A stretch of DNA of 64,000 nucleotides from Devosia sp. (GTDB taxonomy: Bacteria > Pseudomonadota > Alphaproteobacteria > Rhizobiales > Devosiaceae): the NCBI RefSeq assembly GCF_017307495.1, contig NZ_JAFKHE010000016.1:186001-250000 (forward strand), given 5' to 3'. Positions 19,436 through 29,221 of this stretch are shown piece by piece. The position numbers and the translations under genes are program-made. Every line of letters begins with the position of its first letter. Position 1 is the first letter of the stretch. The notes beneath the pieces are model-generated. The model did no database searches. It was not told the DNA's origin and saw only the letters and a program-made list of their open reading frames with translations.

Positions 19436-20896
19436 TTATTCTTCAAGCATGCGCTTGAGCAGTTCGATCTCCTGGGCCAGCTCGCCGTCGTCCTTGATCA
19501 TCTGCTCGACCTTGCGGACCGAGTGGAGGACGGTGGTGTGGTCGCGACCGCCGAAGCGCCGGCCGATCTCGGGCAGCGAGCGCGAGGTCAGCGCCTTGGC
19601 CAGGTACATGGCAATCTGGCGCGGTCGCACCACGTCGCGCGACCGGCGCGAGCTCAGCAGGTCGTTGCGCGGCACCTTGTAGTGGCGCGACACGATCCTG
19701 AGGATGTCCTCGATGCGCACCCGGCGCGCGTCGCGCTGGCGCACCAGGTCGGCGAGCGTGCGCTCGGCCAGTGCGACCGTGATCGGTTCCTTAGTCAGCT
19801 GGTTGGCCGCCAGCAGGCGGTTCACCGCGCCGTCGAGGTCGCGGCCATGGCTCACCACGACGCGCGCCACGTAGTCGAGCACGGCGGGAGCGAAATGCGC
19901 ATCCGAGAAGCGGGCCACCGCCTGCTCGGCCCGGCGCGTCACGATGGCACGGCGCAGGTCGAGGTCGAACGCGTTAATCGGCACGACCAGCCCGCCGGAC
20001 AGGCGCGAGCGCACGCGCTCGTCGAGCATCTCGAGGTCGCGCGGCGGCGCATCGCCGGCCACCACCACCTGCTTGGCGCCGGTCAGGAGCGTGCCCAGCG
20101 TGTGGCCGAACTCGGTGGCCGACTTGCCCTGCAGGAACTGCATGTCGTCGATCAGCAGCAGGTCGACCCGGCGCAGCCACTCCTTGAAGCCGAGCGCCGA
20201 CTGGCGCTGCACGGCGGTGATGAAGTGGTACATGAAGTGGTCGGCGGTCAGGTAGACGATGTTCTTGCCAGGGTCCGACGCACCGGCGGCCCAGGCGATG
20301 GCGTTGAGCAGGTGCGACTTCCCCAGCCCGACGCTCGAGTGGATATAGATCGGGTTGAAGCTGACGGTGTTGTTCTGGACGGCATGCGCGACCTGCTTGG
20401 CCACCTGCAGCGCCATTTCGTTGGCCGAGCCGACGACGAAATTGTCGAACGTCATCTTCGGATCGATCGCCGAGCCCGACAGCGCATCGCCGCGCGGCGT
20501 GGGCGCCACCACCTGCGGCTCGCGGGCCGGGCGCGCCGCGGCAGGCGCAGAGGACACGACCGGCAGGTCGACCGGCTCGATCGCCGGTTCGTTGTGCTGC
20601 AGCCGTGGCCGGGCCTGGCCGTTGACGCGCACGGTGAAGTGCAGGCGCGCGAGGCCGGCGGACTCGGCGCGGAAGGCGTCGAGGATCTTTTCGGCGTAGT
20701 TGGACTGCACCCAGGAGCACAGGAATCGGGTGGGCACGCTCAGGTGCGCCAGATCGTCGACGATCTCCTCGAGCTCGAGCCGGGCGAACCAGGAGTTGAA
20801 CACGTCTTCGCCAACGGCGGCCTTGAGACGGGCGCGGACGCGCTGGAACAGTTCATTGGATGCGATCGGCTGGCCATCCTTGCCCGTCGTCATCAT
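19436..20896 (-). CDS. dnaA: Chromosomal replication initiator DnaA
   Basis: 486-residue initiator ATPase that binds DnaA boxes and opens the origin. Domain I begins [23 protein letters not shown] in two parts ([20 protein letters not shown]). The AAA+ core has Walker [11 protein letters not shown] (about 187-196), Walker [13 protein letters not shown] and sensor segments; domain IV has [20 protein letters not shown] and the [14 protein letters not shown] box-binding helix. The ATG at 20896 follows a GGGGGA ribosome site; an in-frame start at 20983 would add 29 residues. Note that the usual first glycine of the P-loop is serine here. Confidence 0.97.
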   Translation of the reverse strand: MMTTGKDGQPIASNELFQRVRARLKAAVGEDVFNSWFARLELEEIVDDLAHLSVPTRFLCSWVQSNYAEKILDAFRAESAGLARLHFTVRVNGQARPRLQHNEPAIEPVDLPVVSSAPAAARPAREPQVVAPTPRGDALSGSAIDPKMTFDNFVVGSANEMALQVAKQVAHAVQNNTVSFNPIYIHSSVGLGKSHLLNAIAWAAGASDPGKNIVYLTADHFMYHFITAVQRQSALGFKEWLRRVDLLLIDDMQFLQGKSATEFGHTLGTLLTGAKQVVVAGDAPPRDLEMLDERVRSRLSGGLVVPINAFDLDLRRAIVTRRAEQAVARFSDAHFAPAVLDYVARVVVSHGRDLDGAVNRLLAANQLTKEPITVALAERTLADLVRQRDARRVRIEDILRIVSRHYKVPRNDLLSSRRSRDVVRPRQIAMYLAKALTSRSLPEIGRRFGGRDHTTVLHSVRKVEQMIKDDGELAQEIELLKRMLEE

Positions 20897-21685
20897 CAGT
20901 CCCCCTTCGCTGCCAGCCTGTCCCTTTCCCTTGTTCGCACCCAAACCCCAGTCAGCACGACTTGCCGCCGCTTGTGTCGCCATCGTGTTTCAGCCCCAAT
21001 CCTGTTATCCTGCCGCCGCCCCGACCGGGCACGGCGCCGCCAACCTGCTTGCCGTTTTTCAGGCAAACCTCTTCCGTCCGCGGACTTCGCCGCGGTTGCG
21101 TCTACGCAAATATTTAACTTGAACCGGGCCGCTGACCGCGCCCGGCTACTGCAACGTCCTGCGCACGTGCAAGACCACACTAATTACTAGACAATCCAGC
21201 CCACGAATGTAGTTCCCCAAGACTGCCGGCCGCGTCCAAACCGCCTATCAGCCATGATCTCAAGTCAGCATTCTTGCACGCAACACTGGCTCTCCGCCCG
21301 GTTCTTACGCCGTTTGTCCTGAGCCAGCGAGGCCATATTAGAGGGGGGGAATTTTCCAATCAACGGGGGTTTTTTACCTCCGGGGGGTTGACTCGCGACT
21401 CTTGCGAGAACCTTTCCGGCGCCCTCGCCCGGCCCCCGTTTTTAAGGCGCTGTGACTCAAGGCGGAATCGCCATTTGGGGACCCCGACTGGCCTGGCTGC
21501 GACAATCTTGCCCTCTACTCGAAGGGCAGCCCGCATTTCACATCCGAAGGTGAAATTCTCATGACGGGCGCCCGCAAAGGCCCGGAAACACTGGGGTTTG
21601 GCAAGGGGAAAACTCTGTAGCAAAACTGTCGCAATCCGGCCACACCCCAGGGTGGCCTCCCGGCCGCCACCGGCATCGGGAGCGC
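20897..21685. other. Long non-coding stretch between dnaA and rpsT
   Basis: About 790 bases with no convincing gene on either strand. It is less GC-rich than its surroundings and contains tracts such as CAAATATTTAACTT near 21107-21120, TTATTAG-like runs near 21178-21190 and G/T-rich segments at 21341-21390. It must hold the dnaA promoter. I scanned for TTATNCACA-type DnaA boxes and found no cluster, so I do not call an origin here; in related orders oriC lies near hemE instead. Confidence 0.6.
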
Positions 21686-21719
21686 ACAAAAAGCGAAGGG
21701 CCCCCGAGCGGGAGCCCTG
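21686..21719 (-). terminator. Rho-independent terminator after rpsT
   Basis: On the minus strand a hairpin pairs AGGGCTCCCG with CGGGGGCCCT (21697-21718) and is followed after CGC by a T5 run (21688-21692). It lies about 30 bases after the rpsT stop. Confidence 0.8.
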
Positions 21720-21749
21720 TGCCAGATTGGTGCAGATTGCGGCCGGCTG

Positions 21750-22016
21750 TTAAGCCTGCAGCGCCTTCACGCGGGAGTTGAGACGGCTCACCTTGCGGGC
21801 CGCCACATTGGCGTGGACGATGCCCTTCTGAGCCGCGCGCACGATCTCCGGCTCGGCTGCCTTGAGGGCCTCGACGGCGATCTTGTGGTCCCCGGCGGTG
21901 ATCGCTTCCTCGACCTTGCGGACGAAGGTGCGCATGCGCGAGCGGCGCGACTTGTTCACCGCGGTACGGGCTTCGATCTTGCGGGTGGCCTTCTTGGCGG
22001 AGGCGGTATTGGCCAT
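21750..22016 (-). CDS. rpsT: 30S ribosomal protein S20
   Basis: 88-residue basic ribosomal protein that binds 16S rRNA early in 30S assembly. The sequence starts [17 protein letters not shown] and contains [18 protein letters not shown] and [20 protein letters not shown], the normal bS20 pattern. The ATG at 22016 is preceded by CAAGAGGATTTC, a good ribosome site. Its placement between dnaA and mutM is common in this order. It has its own terminator. Confidence 0.97.
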   Translation of the reverse strand: MANTASAKKATRKIEARTAVNKSRRSRMRTFVRKVEEAITAGDHKIAVEALKAAEPEIVRAAQKGIVHANVAARKVSRLNSRVKALQA

Positions 22017-22175
22017 GAAATCCTCTTGGCGCTTCAACCCAGTGGCGCAGCCTTGCGAGCCGCTCACCCACGGGCGATGAAATGAAATCGGCGGCACCAA
22101 GCCGCCAAGTTGGGGGGTGTATAGTCGCGGCCACCGGTGGCGTCAACTGGATTCAGGCCCGTGGCCGAGTCGCCG

Positions 22176-23057
22176 CTAGTGCTGGCACACCGGGCAGAAG
22201 AAGCTCGAGCGACCCGATTGCACGATGCGCCTGACGGTGCCGCGGCAGCCCGGCGTGGGGCACGGTTCGCCCTCGCGATCATAGACGGCGAAGCGGTGCT
22301 GGAAATAGCCCGAATTACCGTCGGCGGCCCGGAAGTCGCGCAGCGTCGAGCCGCCGGCGTCGACGGCCTCGATCAGCACGGTGCGCACGCCGTCGGCAAG
22401 GTCCTCGAGGCGTTTCGAGGGCTTGCCCGACTTCAGCACCAGCGTGCCTGCGGCGACGTCGGGGCGGATGTGGGCGCGGTGCAGCGCCTCGCTGACATAG
22501 ATATTGCCCAGCCCGGCCACCACGCGCTGGTCGAGCAGGGCCGCCTTCATCGGCGCCTTCTTGCCGCGGAAGCGCTCGGCCATCTCGGCGGCATTGAAGG
22601 CGTTGGACAGCGGCTCCGGTCCGAGTCCGGCCAGCCACGGGCTGTCCTCGTCGTTGCCGAACAGGTCCATGAAGCCGAAGCGGCGCGCATCGTTGTAGAT
22701 GAGCTGCAGCGGCCCGTGCCCGGGATGGGTGAGTTCGAGGACGAGGTGGTCGTGCTTGCGGTCCTCGGTCGGCTCGTAATAGCGGCTCGGCTCCTTGAAC
22801 CTGAACGCCTCGAAGCGATAGGTGCCGGTCATGCCCAGGTGGCTGAGCCAGGTCTTGCCGGTCGAAAGGCGGAACAGCAGGTACTTGGCGCGGCGCCCGG
22901 TGCTGTCGATGGTCGCGCCTTCCAGCGCCTGCTTGAACCCCTCGGGAAACGGAAAGCGCAGGTCCTTGCGCTTCAGCGTCACCCTGTCGATGCGCGCGCC
23001 GGTGACATAGGGCTCGAGCCCGCGGCGGACCGTTTCGACCTCTGGCAGCTCGGGCAT
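22176..23057 (-). CDS. mutM: Formamidopyrimidine-DNA glycosylase (Fpg/MutM)
   Basis: 293-residue base-excision repair enzyme that removes 8-oxoguanine and formamidopyrimidines and cleaves the abasic site. The catalytic N-terminal proline and Glu are in MPELPEVETVRRGLEP, the helix-two-turn-helix region includes GLGNIYVSEALHRA, and the C-terminal zinc finger is CPTPGC...CPVC. AAGGAG stands 7 bases before the ATG at 23057. It is divergent from ubiE and upstream of rpsT on the same strand. Confidence 0.97.
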   Translation of the reverse strand: MPELPEVETVRRGLEPYVTGARIDRVTLKRKDLRFPFPEGFKQALEGATIDSTGRRAKYLLFRLSTGKTWLSHLGMTGTYRFEAFRFKEPSRYYEPTEDRKHDHLVLELTHPGHGPLQLIYNDARRFGFMDLFGNDEDSPWLAGLGPEPLSNAFNAAEMAERFRGKKAPMKAALLDQRVVAGLGNIYVSEALHRAHIRPDVAAGTLVLKSGKPSKRLEDLADGVRTVLIEAVDAGGSTLRDFRAADGNSGYFQHRFAVYDREGEPCPTPGCRGTVRRIVQSGRSSFFCPVCQH

Positions 23058-23289
23058 CGGGGACTCCTTGTTCAGCACGCGATATGTGGCGGGCGAACCT
23101 AAGTCACGCAAGCGCCGCGCGCTGTCAGGGTTTGTCACGGCCTCAGCGAGTAGGGTCCCGGCTGGCGCAGGGATGGCATCGAGTGGGAGGAGAGCGGGGT
23201 CGCCATCGCCTCAACCATGCGCCCGCGAGAAGCATGGCAAGCGCGACCCCGCTCCGCTATAACGCCGGCAGATTTCGGAGACGACAGGC

Positions 23290-24045
23290 ATGGCTGGGAC
23301 CACGCATTTCGGCGAACGCACGGTCGCCCTCGAGGACAAGCAGGGGCTGGTCAACGACGTCTTCCACCGCGTCGCCGACCGCTACGACCTGATGAACGAC
23401 CTGATGAGCGGCGGCGTGCACCGTCTGTGGAAGGACGCCATGGTGGCCCGCCTGGCCCCGCCCAGGCAGGGTTCGGTGCCCTACCGCGTGCTCGACATGG
23501 CCGGCGGCACCGGTGACATCGCCGAACGCATCGTCAATGCCTCGGTCGGCTATGCCGAGGTCACCGTCGGCGACATCAATACCGACATGCTGCGCGTCGG
23601 CGAGGAGCGGGCCAAGGCGTGGCGCTTCCCGGCGCAGGCCAAATTCGTCGAGGCCAACGCCGAAGCCCTGCCGTTCGCCGACGAGAGCTTCGACGCCTAC
23701 ACCATCGCCTTCGGCATCCGCAACGTGCCGCGCATCGAGCTGGCGCTGCGCGAGGCTTTTCGCGTGCTGAAGCGCGGCGGGCGCTTCCTCGTCCTCGAGT
23801 TCAGCCAGGTCGACACGCCCGTGCTGGCCGAGGTCTACAAGGCCTTTTCCGACCGCGTCATCCCGCCGATCGGCCGCGCCGTCACCGGCGACGCGCAGCC
23901 CTACCAGTACCTCGTCGAGTCGATCCGCAAGTTTCCGACCGCCGAGCACTTTGCCCAGATGATCGGCGCTGCCGGCTTCAAGCGCGTCACCCACACCGCG
24001 CTCTCCGGCAACATCGCGGCCCTGCACGCGGCCTGGAAGCTCTGA
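23290..24045 (+). CDS. ubiE: Demethylmenaquinone/2-methoxy-6-polyprenylbenzoquinol methyltransferase UbiE
   Basis: 251-residue SAM-dependent C-methyltransferase of ubiquinone synthesis. The SAM-binding motif I is [14 protein letters not shown] (about residue 65-78), and the UbiE signatures [18 protein letters not shown] near the N-terminus and [13 protein letters not shown] in the middle are present; the C-terminus ends LHAAWKL. A GGAGACG site precedes the ATG. It is followed after only 4 bases by ubiB, so the two are an operon for quinone biosynthesis, which also supplies the quinone sensed by RegB. Confidence 0.97.
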   Translation: MAGTTHFGERTVALEDKQGLVNDVFHRVADRYDLMNDLMSGGVHRLWKDAMVARLAPPRQGSVPYRVLDMAGGTGDIAERIVNASVGYAEVTVGDINTDMLRVGEERAKAWRFPAQAKFVEANAEALPFADESFDAYTIAFGIRNVPRIELALREAFRVLKRGGRFLVLEFSQVDTPVLAEVYKAFSDRVIPPIGRAVTGDAQPYQYLVESIRKFPTAEHFAQMIGAAGFKRVTHTALSGNIAALHAAWKL

Positions 24046-24049
24046 CGCC

Positions 24050-25579
24050 ATGGGATTGGGGGCCTATTTCCGCCTGGCTCGGGCCGGCTTCGTCCTTGCC
24101 CGCGAGGGCGCGCTGTCGATCGCCGATAACGACGCGCTGCCGCCGGTGATGAAGGCCGGGGTGCGCTTCGGCCGCCTGTTCGAGCGCGGCGAGGTCCGGC
24201 GCAGCGGCAATGTCGAGCGGCTGACGCGCGCCCTGCACCGGCTCGGTCCCACCTATGTGAAGCTCGGACAGACCCTCGCCACCCGCCCAGATATCGTCGG
24301 CCCGGCGGCGGCCGCCGACCTCGCGGTGCTGCAGGACTCGATGGAGCCGTTCGATCCGGCGCTGGTGCCGGGCCTGCTGCACGAGGCGCTGGGAGCCCGG
24401 GCCGCCGAGCTGACCGAGTTCTCGCCGCCCATCGCCGCGGCCTCGATCGCCCAGGTCCATCACGCCAGGCTGGCCGACGGCACCAAGGTGGCGGTGAAGA
24501 TCCTGCGACCCGGCATCCGCCAGCGCTTCGCCGCCGATATCGAGAGCCAGTATGCCGGCGCCCGCCTGGCCGAGACGTTCGTCCCCAAGCTGCGGCGGTT
24601 GCGCCCCGTCGACGTGGTGGCAACGCTCGACCGCTCGGCCCGCATCGAGCTCGACCTGCGCCTCGAGGCCGCCTCGATCTCGGAGTTCACCGACAACATC
24701 AAGGACGACACCGGCTTCGTCATCCCGCGCGTGCTGTGGGACTACACGTCGGACACGGTGCTGACCACCACCTGGGTCGAGGGCATCCCGATCCGCGACA
24801 ACGCGGCGCTCGATGCGGCCGGCGTCGATCGCAAGGCGCTGGCGAAGAACCTGCTGCAGGCCTTCCTGCGCCACACCGTGCGTGACGGCTTCTTCCATGC
24901 CGACCTGCACCCGGGCAACCTCTTCGCCGACCCGCGGACTGGCGATGTCATCGCCGTCGATTTCGGCATCATGGGCCGCATCACGCGGCGCGAGCGGCGC
25001 TTCCTCGCCGAGATCCTCTATGGCTTCATAACACGCAATTACCGCCTGATCGCCGAGCGGCACTTCGAGATCGGCTACGTGCCGCGCAGCCAGTCGATCG
25101 ACGAGTTCGCCCTCGCGCTGCGCGCCATCGGCGAGCCGCAGCATGGCCGTCGCGTCTCCGAGATTTCGATGTCCAAGGTGCTGGGCCAGCTCTTCGCCAC
25201 CACCGAGCTGTTCGAGATGCAGACGCGCCCCGAGCTGATCCTGCTGCAGAAATCGATGGTGCTGGTCGAGGGCGTGGCGCGCGCGCTCGACCCCGAACTC
25301 GACATCTGGACCATTTCCGAGCCGATCGTCGGCGACTGGGTCCGGCGTTCGGCAGGCCCGCTCGGCCGGCTCGAAGACCTCAGGGATCACTTCGACACCG
25401 CCGTGGCGACGCTCGGCCGGCTCCCGGCGGTGGTCAGCAAGGCCGAGGCGGCGCTCGACGACTACGAGCACGACAAGCACGCGCCGGGCCGCCGCTTCAA
25501 CCGCTTCATGATCCTCACCGGCTTCTGGCTCGGACTGGTTGTTCTATTGACCGCGCTCTGGCGTCTCCTCGGATTCTGA
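24050..25579 (+). CDS. ubiB: Ubiquinone biosynthesis protein UbiB (ABC1/ADCK kinase-like)
   Basis: 509-residue atypical kinase-like protein needed for ubiquinone synthesis. The family signature KxGQ is in LGPTYVKLGQTLATRPD (about residues 65-81), the ATP-binding lysine is in VAVKILRPG, and the catalytic loop reads FHADLHPGNLF followed by VDFGIMG. A hydrophobic segment at the C-terminus (about 485-505) anchors it to the inner membrane. It begins 4 bases after ubiE. Family members act as ATPases that help extract lipid precursors rather than as hydroxylases. Confidence 0.96.
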   Translation: MGLGAYFRLARAGFVLAREGALSIADNDALPPVMKAGVRFGRLFERGEVRRSGNVERLTRALHRLGPTYVKLGQTLATRPDIVGPAAAADLAVLQDSMEPFDPALVPGLLHEALGARAAELTEFSPPIAAASIAQVHHARLADGTKVAVKILRPGIRQRFAADIESQYAGARLAETFVPKLRRLRPVDVVATLDRSARIELDLRLEAASISEFTDNIKDDTGFVIPRVLWDYTSDTVLTTTWVEGIPIRDNAALDAAGVDRKALAKNLLQAFLRHTVRDGFFHADLHPGNLFADPRTGDVIAVDFGIMGRITRRERRFLAEILYGFITRNYRLIAERHFEIGYVPRSQSIDEFALALRAIGEPQHGRRVSEISMSKVLGQLFATTELFEMQTRPELILLQKSMVLVEGVARALDPELDIWTISEPIVGDWVRRSAGPLGRLEDLRDHFDTAVATLGRLPAVVSKAEAALDDYEHDKHAPGRRFNRFMILTGFWLGLVVLLTALWRLLGF

Positions 25580-25697
25580 ATGCGGGTTCATGACCCGTTC
25601 ATCAACCGGGCGATAACGAGGCGGCGCACGCTTGCAGCTCTTGGGTCCCGGCCATACCGTGCGGGGAAGCGGCGGGCGGACTGTTGAGGAGAATTCC

Positions 25698-26327
25698 ATG
25701 ACCCTGAAGACCATTGCCCGGCTGGCCGGCGTCCTTGTGCTCGGCGCCAGCCTTGCCGGCTGCATGGATGTGACCGCCGAGATCGACGTGCTGTCGGAGA
25801 CCGCCGGCAAGGCGACGACGACGATGACGGTCGGCGCCGAATTCTATCCGATGATCAAGCAGATGCAGGAGGCGGCCAAGGCCGGCGGCGAGGAAGCCGA
25901 GAGCTCCGACAGCAGTTTCTGCCAGGACGAAGGCGACGTGCTCACCGAGAACGGCGACGGCAGCGCCACCTGCACGTCGGTCAAGGAAGGCAACCTGACC
26001 GAGATCACCGCCGATGGCGAAGGCCCGAACCAGGATACCATCTTCACCGTGGTGAGCCCGGGCGTCGTTCGCGTCGCCTTCAAGACCGACGAGATGAAGA
26101 GCCAGGTGACGCAGGGCGAAGAGCAGGACGAGCAGACGGCGCAGATGATGAAGGCCTATTTCGAGGGCCACAGCGCCACCATCCGCATCAAGGGCAAGAA
26201 GATCGTCGAAACCAACATGACCAAGGTCGGCGACAACGCCGCCGAGACCGTGATCCCGTTCACCGACCTGCTCGATGGCAATGTCGATCTGCCGGCCGAG
26301 CTCTACGCCGTGGTCGACACCCGCTGA
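25698..26327 (+). CDS. Predicted lipoprotein of unknown function
   Basis: 209-residue exported protein with a lipoprotein signal: a basic N-terminus (MTLKTIARL), hydrophobic core and lipobox LAGC at about residue 20-23. The mature part is acidic and Ser/Thr-rich with two further cysteines ([15 protein letters not shown]), and it has repeated beta-like segments ([36 protein letters not shown]). GAGGAGA precedes the ATG at 25698, seven bases away. I do not recognise the family. Its stop overlaps the dut start region, so it is likely cotranscribed with dut. Confidence 0.8.
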   Translation: MTLKTIARLAGVLVLGASLAGCMDVTAEIDVLSETAGKATTTMTVGAEFYPMIKQMQEAAKAGGEEAESSDSSFCQDEGDVLTENGDGSATCTSVKEGNLTEITADGEGPNQDTIFTVVSPGVVRVAFKTDEMKSQVTQGEEQDEQTAQMMKAYFEGHSATIRIKGKKIVETNMTKVGDNAAETVIPFTDLLDGNVDLPAELYAVVDTR

Positions 26328-26785
26328 TGACGGCACGCGTCCAGATCGGCTTCATCTGGCTTGAACACGGCCGGGGCCTTGAGGTCCCGCGCCACGAGAC
26401 GGCGGGCGCGGCGGGAGTGGACCTCCTTGCCGCGCTCGACGCTTCGGAGGTCGTGACCCTCGCCCCGGGCCAGCGCGCCCTGGTGCCGACCGGCATGGCC
26501 ATCGCCCTGCCGGCCGGATACGAGGCACAGGTGCGCCCGCGCTCCGGGCTTGCCGCCAGGTACGGCGTGACCGTGCTGAACGCGCCGGGCACGATCGACG
26601 CGGACTATCGCGGCGAGATCAAGGTGATCCTCGTCAACCACGGCGACGCCCCGTTCGAGATCCGGCGCGGCGAGCGCATCGCGCAGATGGTGGTGGCGCC
26701 GGTGACGCAGGTCGCGTTCGCGCTCAGGGAGACCCTCGATGACACGGCACGTGGTGCAGGCGGCTTCGGCTCGACTGGCCGCTAG
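26327..26785 (+). CDS. dut: Deoxyuridine 5'-triphosphate nucleotidohydrolase (dUTPase)
   Basis: 152-residue trimeric dUTPase that hydrolyses dUTP to dUMP, keeping uracil out of DNA. All five family motifs are visible: [15 protein letters not shown], the catalytic [19 protein letters not shown] and the C-terminal glycine-rich [11 protein letters not shown]. It overlaps the lipoprotein stop by one base and is itself overlapped for 47 bases by the next gene. The frequent neighbour coaBC is absent here. Confidence 0.97.
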   Translation: MTARVQIGFIWLEHGRGLEVPRHETAGAAGVDLLAALDASEVVTLAPGQRALVPTGMAIALPAGYEAQVRPRSGLAARYGVTVLNAPGTIDADYRGEIKVILVNHGDAPFEIRRGERIAQMVVAPVTQVAFALRETLDDTARGAGGFGSTGR

Positions 26786-27485
26786 TCTCGGGCTGGCGTT
26801 GCTCGCGTCGCCGGCCCTCGCGGGCGATGCGGCGGCGATCGACCCGATCGGCTTTTCCGCCGACGGGCGCTATTTCGCCTACGAGGAATATGGTGTGCAG
26901 GACGGCTCCGGCTTTCCCTACGACTCGATCTTTCTCGTCGACCTGATCGCGGACAAATGGGTCGGCACGCCCGTCCGCGTCCGCCTCGACGACGAGACCG
27001 CCACCCTCGATGCGGCGCGCAAGCAGGCCCTGTCAGAGGCGAAAGCCATGCTCGACAAGGCCGGGATGGTGATGCCGGCGCAGCCGCTGCTGATGAACGC
27101 CGACGGCGAGGTCGGCGCCAGCGGCATGGAGGTCGGTTTCGGCATGTTCGGCAATGGGCTCGACGCGCCGCGCGATCCGTTCACGCTCAGGCTCGAGACC
27201 TTCGCATCGACAACGACAGAACCCTGCGCCAGCTACGGCATGGAGGGTCCGGTGCAGGGCTTTGCGCTGACTCTGACCGACAGCGCCGGGAACACCGCCG
27301 AAGTCCATCGCGACGCCGCCGTCCCGGCCTCGCGCGGCTGCGTTTCCGACTACCGCATCCACGCCATCTTCAGCCCGTTCCCGTTCGCCGTCAGCGCCTC
27401 GCCGCTGGTTGCCGTCATTGCCGCCTACAGCCTCGGCTTCGAAGGCCCTAACCGCCGCTTTGTCACCGTACCGATCGCGCCATGA
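26739..27485 (+). CDS. Secreted DUF2259 protein
   Basis: 248-residue protein with a signal peptide (hydrophobic stretch [17 protein letters not shown], cleavage after ALA) and a DUF2259 domain starting [23 protein letters not shown]. This is a predicted periplasmic protein; the family has no assigned function. The start at 26739 follows GGGAG and lies 47 bases inside dut in another frame, which is unusual but supported by both the ribosome site and the signal peptide. It ends with a 4-base overlap with the next gene. Confidence 0.85.
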   Translation: MTRHVVQAASARLAASLGLALLASPALAGDAAAIDPIGFSADGRYFAYEEYGVQDGSGFPYDSIFLVDLIADKWVGTPVRVRLDDETATLDAARKQALSEAKAMLDKAGMVMPAQPLLMNADGEVGASGMEVGFGMFGNGLDAPRDPFTLRLETFASTTTEPCASYGMEGPVQGFALTLTDSAGNTAEVHRDAAVPASRGCVSDYRIHAIFSPFPFAVSASPLVAVIAAYSLGFEGPNRRFVTVPIAP

Positions 27486-28198
27486 GCATGTTGAGCCCCG
27501 AAGAGATCAAGCGCTATTCCCGCCACATCGTGCTGCGCGGCGTGGGCGGCGATGGCCAGCAGAAGCTTAAGTCGGCCCGCGTGCTGGTGGTCGGCGCCGG
27601 CGGGCTGGGCAGCCCGGCCATCGCCTATCTGGCGGCGGCCGGGGTCGGGACGCTGGGCGTGGTCGACCACGACACGGTGTCGCTGTCGAACCTGCAGCGC
27701 CAGATCATCCATCGCAGCGACGCAATCGGCACGTCGAAGGCGGAAAGCGCCGCCGGCTTCGTGGCCGGGCTGAACGATACGGTCGCTTTCGTCTCGCATG
27801 TCGAGCGGGTGGGTACCGACAACGCGGCCGGGCTGGTCGCCGGATACGACTACGTGCTCGACGGCACCGACAATTTCGGCACCCGCGCCATCGTCGCCGC
27901 GGCGGCCCAGGCGGCGGGCGTGCCGCTGGTGTCGGGCGCGGTGTCGATGTTCGACGGCCAGGTGACGGTGTTCATGCCCGGGGGCAGGACCTTCCGCGAC
28001 CTTTACCCGGACACGCCGGACGAGGCCGACCTGCCGGCCTGCGAAGTGGTGGGCGTGCTCGGCGCCGTCACCGGCGTCATCGGCACGCTGATGGCCATGG
28101 AGGCCATCAAGCTGATCACCGGGATCGGGGAGCCGCTGGTCGGGCGGCTGCTGCTCTACGACGGACGCGCTGCCCGGTTTACCGAACTGGGCTACTGA
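27482..28198 (+). CDS. MoeB/ThiF-type E1-like adenylyltransferase without zinc cysteines
   Basis: 238-residue protein of the HesA/MoeB/ThiF family, which adenylates the C-terminus of MoaD or ThiS-like sulfur carriers. The N-terminus RYSRHIVLRGVGGDGQQKL and the nucleotide loop VVGAGGLGSPAIAYLAAAG are typical, NLQRQIIHR supplies the conserved arginines, and DGTDNF is the aspartate loop. The usual zinc-binding CxxC pairs are missing: the CYRCLFP position reads FRDLYPD, and the protein ends soon after LLLYDGRAARFTEL. It is therefore a short MoeB-like enzyme; partner not visible here. Confidence 0.88.
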   Translation: MSMLSPEEIKRYSRHIVLRGVGGDGQQKLKSARVLVVGAGGLGSPAIAYLAAAGVGTLGVVDHDTVSLSNLQRQIIHRSDAIGTSKAESAAGFVAGLNDTVAFVSHVERVGTDNAAGLVAGYDYVLDGTDNFGTRAIVAAAAQAAGVPLVSGAVSMFDGQVTVFMPGGRTFRDLYPDTPDEADLPACEVVGVLGAVTGVIGTLMAMEAIKLITGIGEPLVGRLLLYDGRAARFTELGY

Positions 28199-28200
28199 CT

Positions 28201-28276
28201 CCCCTCCCCCTTGAGGGGAGGGGCCGGGGGTGGGGGTCCACCGGCGAACCACCTCACCATCCCTGCAAGGGGGGAG
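28201..28276. repeat. GC-rich palindromic repeat, family 1 copy a (degenerate)
   Basis: CCCCTCCCCCTTGAGGGGAGGGG followed by GGGGGTGGGGGTCC, then a weak right arm CCCTGCAAGGGGGGAG. The left arm matches those at 31946, 50303 and 58282. It fills the gap between two convergent genes. Confidence 0.75.
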
Positions 28277-29221
28277 CTACTTCACCCCGCGCAGCGCCAG
28301 CGCCCGCTGCGCCCGGATCGAGAACAGCACCAGCGCGGCGATGGTCACGACGAACGGGATCATGCGGATCAGCTCGGCCGGGATATCGTTGAACAGGCCG
28401 GGCATCACCACCGCCAGGGCCTCGAACGCACCGAACAGCAAGGCCGCCAGCAGCGCCCCGACCGGATGGCGGGCGCCGAGCAGCACCGCCCCCAGCGCGA
28501 TGAAGCCGCGGCCCGCCGTCATGTCGCGGGTGAAACCGACATAGTTGAACATGGCGAGCTGCGCCCCGCCCAGCCCCGCCAGCGCGCCGGAGACGACAAG
28601 GCTCAGGGTGCGGATCCGGTTCACCGGGATGCCCGCTGCCTCAGGCGCTGCCGGGTACTCGCCGACGCCGCGCAGCCACAGGCCCCACGGCGTGCGATAG
28701 AGGAAATACCAGACGGCAAAGACGAGGAAGGCCGCGAGCCAGCTCAGCACCGAATGGCCCGAGAGCAGCGCCGTCAGGGTCGGGCCGACGACCGGGATGC
28801 CGGAGAGGAAGCCCAGATCGACGGCGGGGATGGCCTTGGACTGCAGGTTGATCGAGGTGCCCTTGTCGCCGCCGGTGGCGAGCGCCAGCGCGAACACGGT
28901 GCCACCCGTCGCGAGAATGTTGATGGCGAAACCGACCAGGATGATGTCGGCCTTCATCCGGTAGGCGAAGAACGCCATGATCAGGCCGAGCAGGGCGCCG
29001 GCCCCGAGGCCCGCGGCCACCGCGACATACCACGGGGCATAGACCGAGACGATCACGGCGGTGAGGCATCCGATCAGCATCATGCCCTCGAGCGCCACGT
29101 TGAGCGCGCCGGAGAGGTCGGCGATGAGACCGCCGAGCGTTGCCAGCAGCAGCGGCGTCGTGGTTCGGATGATGGTGACGAAGAAGGCCGCCGAGAAGAC
29201 GGTGACGAACAGCTCCATCAT
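28277..29221 (-). CDS. BMP-type nucleoside ABC transporter, permease 2 (NupC/YufQ-like)
   Basis: 314-residue inner membrane permease of the branched, ribose-type ABC class. Segments such as LIADLSGALNVALEGMMLIG and AAPEAAGIPVNRIRTL are typical of YufQ/NupC partners of BmpA-family binding proteins, which import purine nucleosides. It overlaps the upstream permease stop in an ATGATG arrangement (start at 29221). It is the last gene of the transport operon, followed by a palindromic repeat. Confidence 0.9.
   Translation of the reverse strand: MMELFVTVFSAAFFVTIIRTTTPLLLATLGGLIADLSGALNVALEGMMLIGCLTAVIVSVYAPWYVAVAAGLGAGALLGLIMAFFAYRMKADIILVGFAINILATGGTVFALALATGGDKGTSINLQSKAIPAVDLGFLSGIPVVGPTLTALLSGHSVLSWLAAFLVFAVWYFLYRTPWGLWLRGVGEYPAAPEAAGIPVNRIRTLSLVVSGALAGLGGAQLAMFNYVGFTRDMTAGRGFIALGAVLLGARHPVGALLAALLFGAFEALAVVMPGLFNDIPAELIRMIPFVVTIAALVLFSIRAQRALALRGVK

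Noticed and set aside
17795..21190. Very long plus-strand open frame across recF-dnaN-dnaA
   Set aside because: It is antisense to three well-identified genes, reads as Arg/Ala/Gly-rich low-complexity protein and comes from the high GC content.
21274..21564. 96-codon frame in the dnaA-rpsT gap
   Set aside because: Codon use is unlike neighbouring genes and no ribosome site precedes it.
20897..21685. Chromosomal replication origin
   Set aside because: No DnaA box cluster; in this order the origin is usually near hemE, so the location next to dnaA alone is not evidence.
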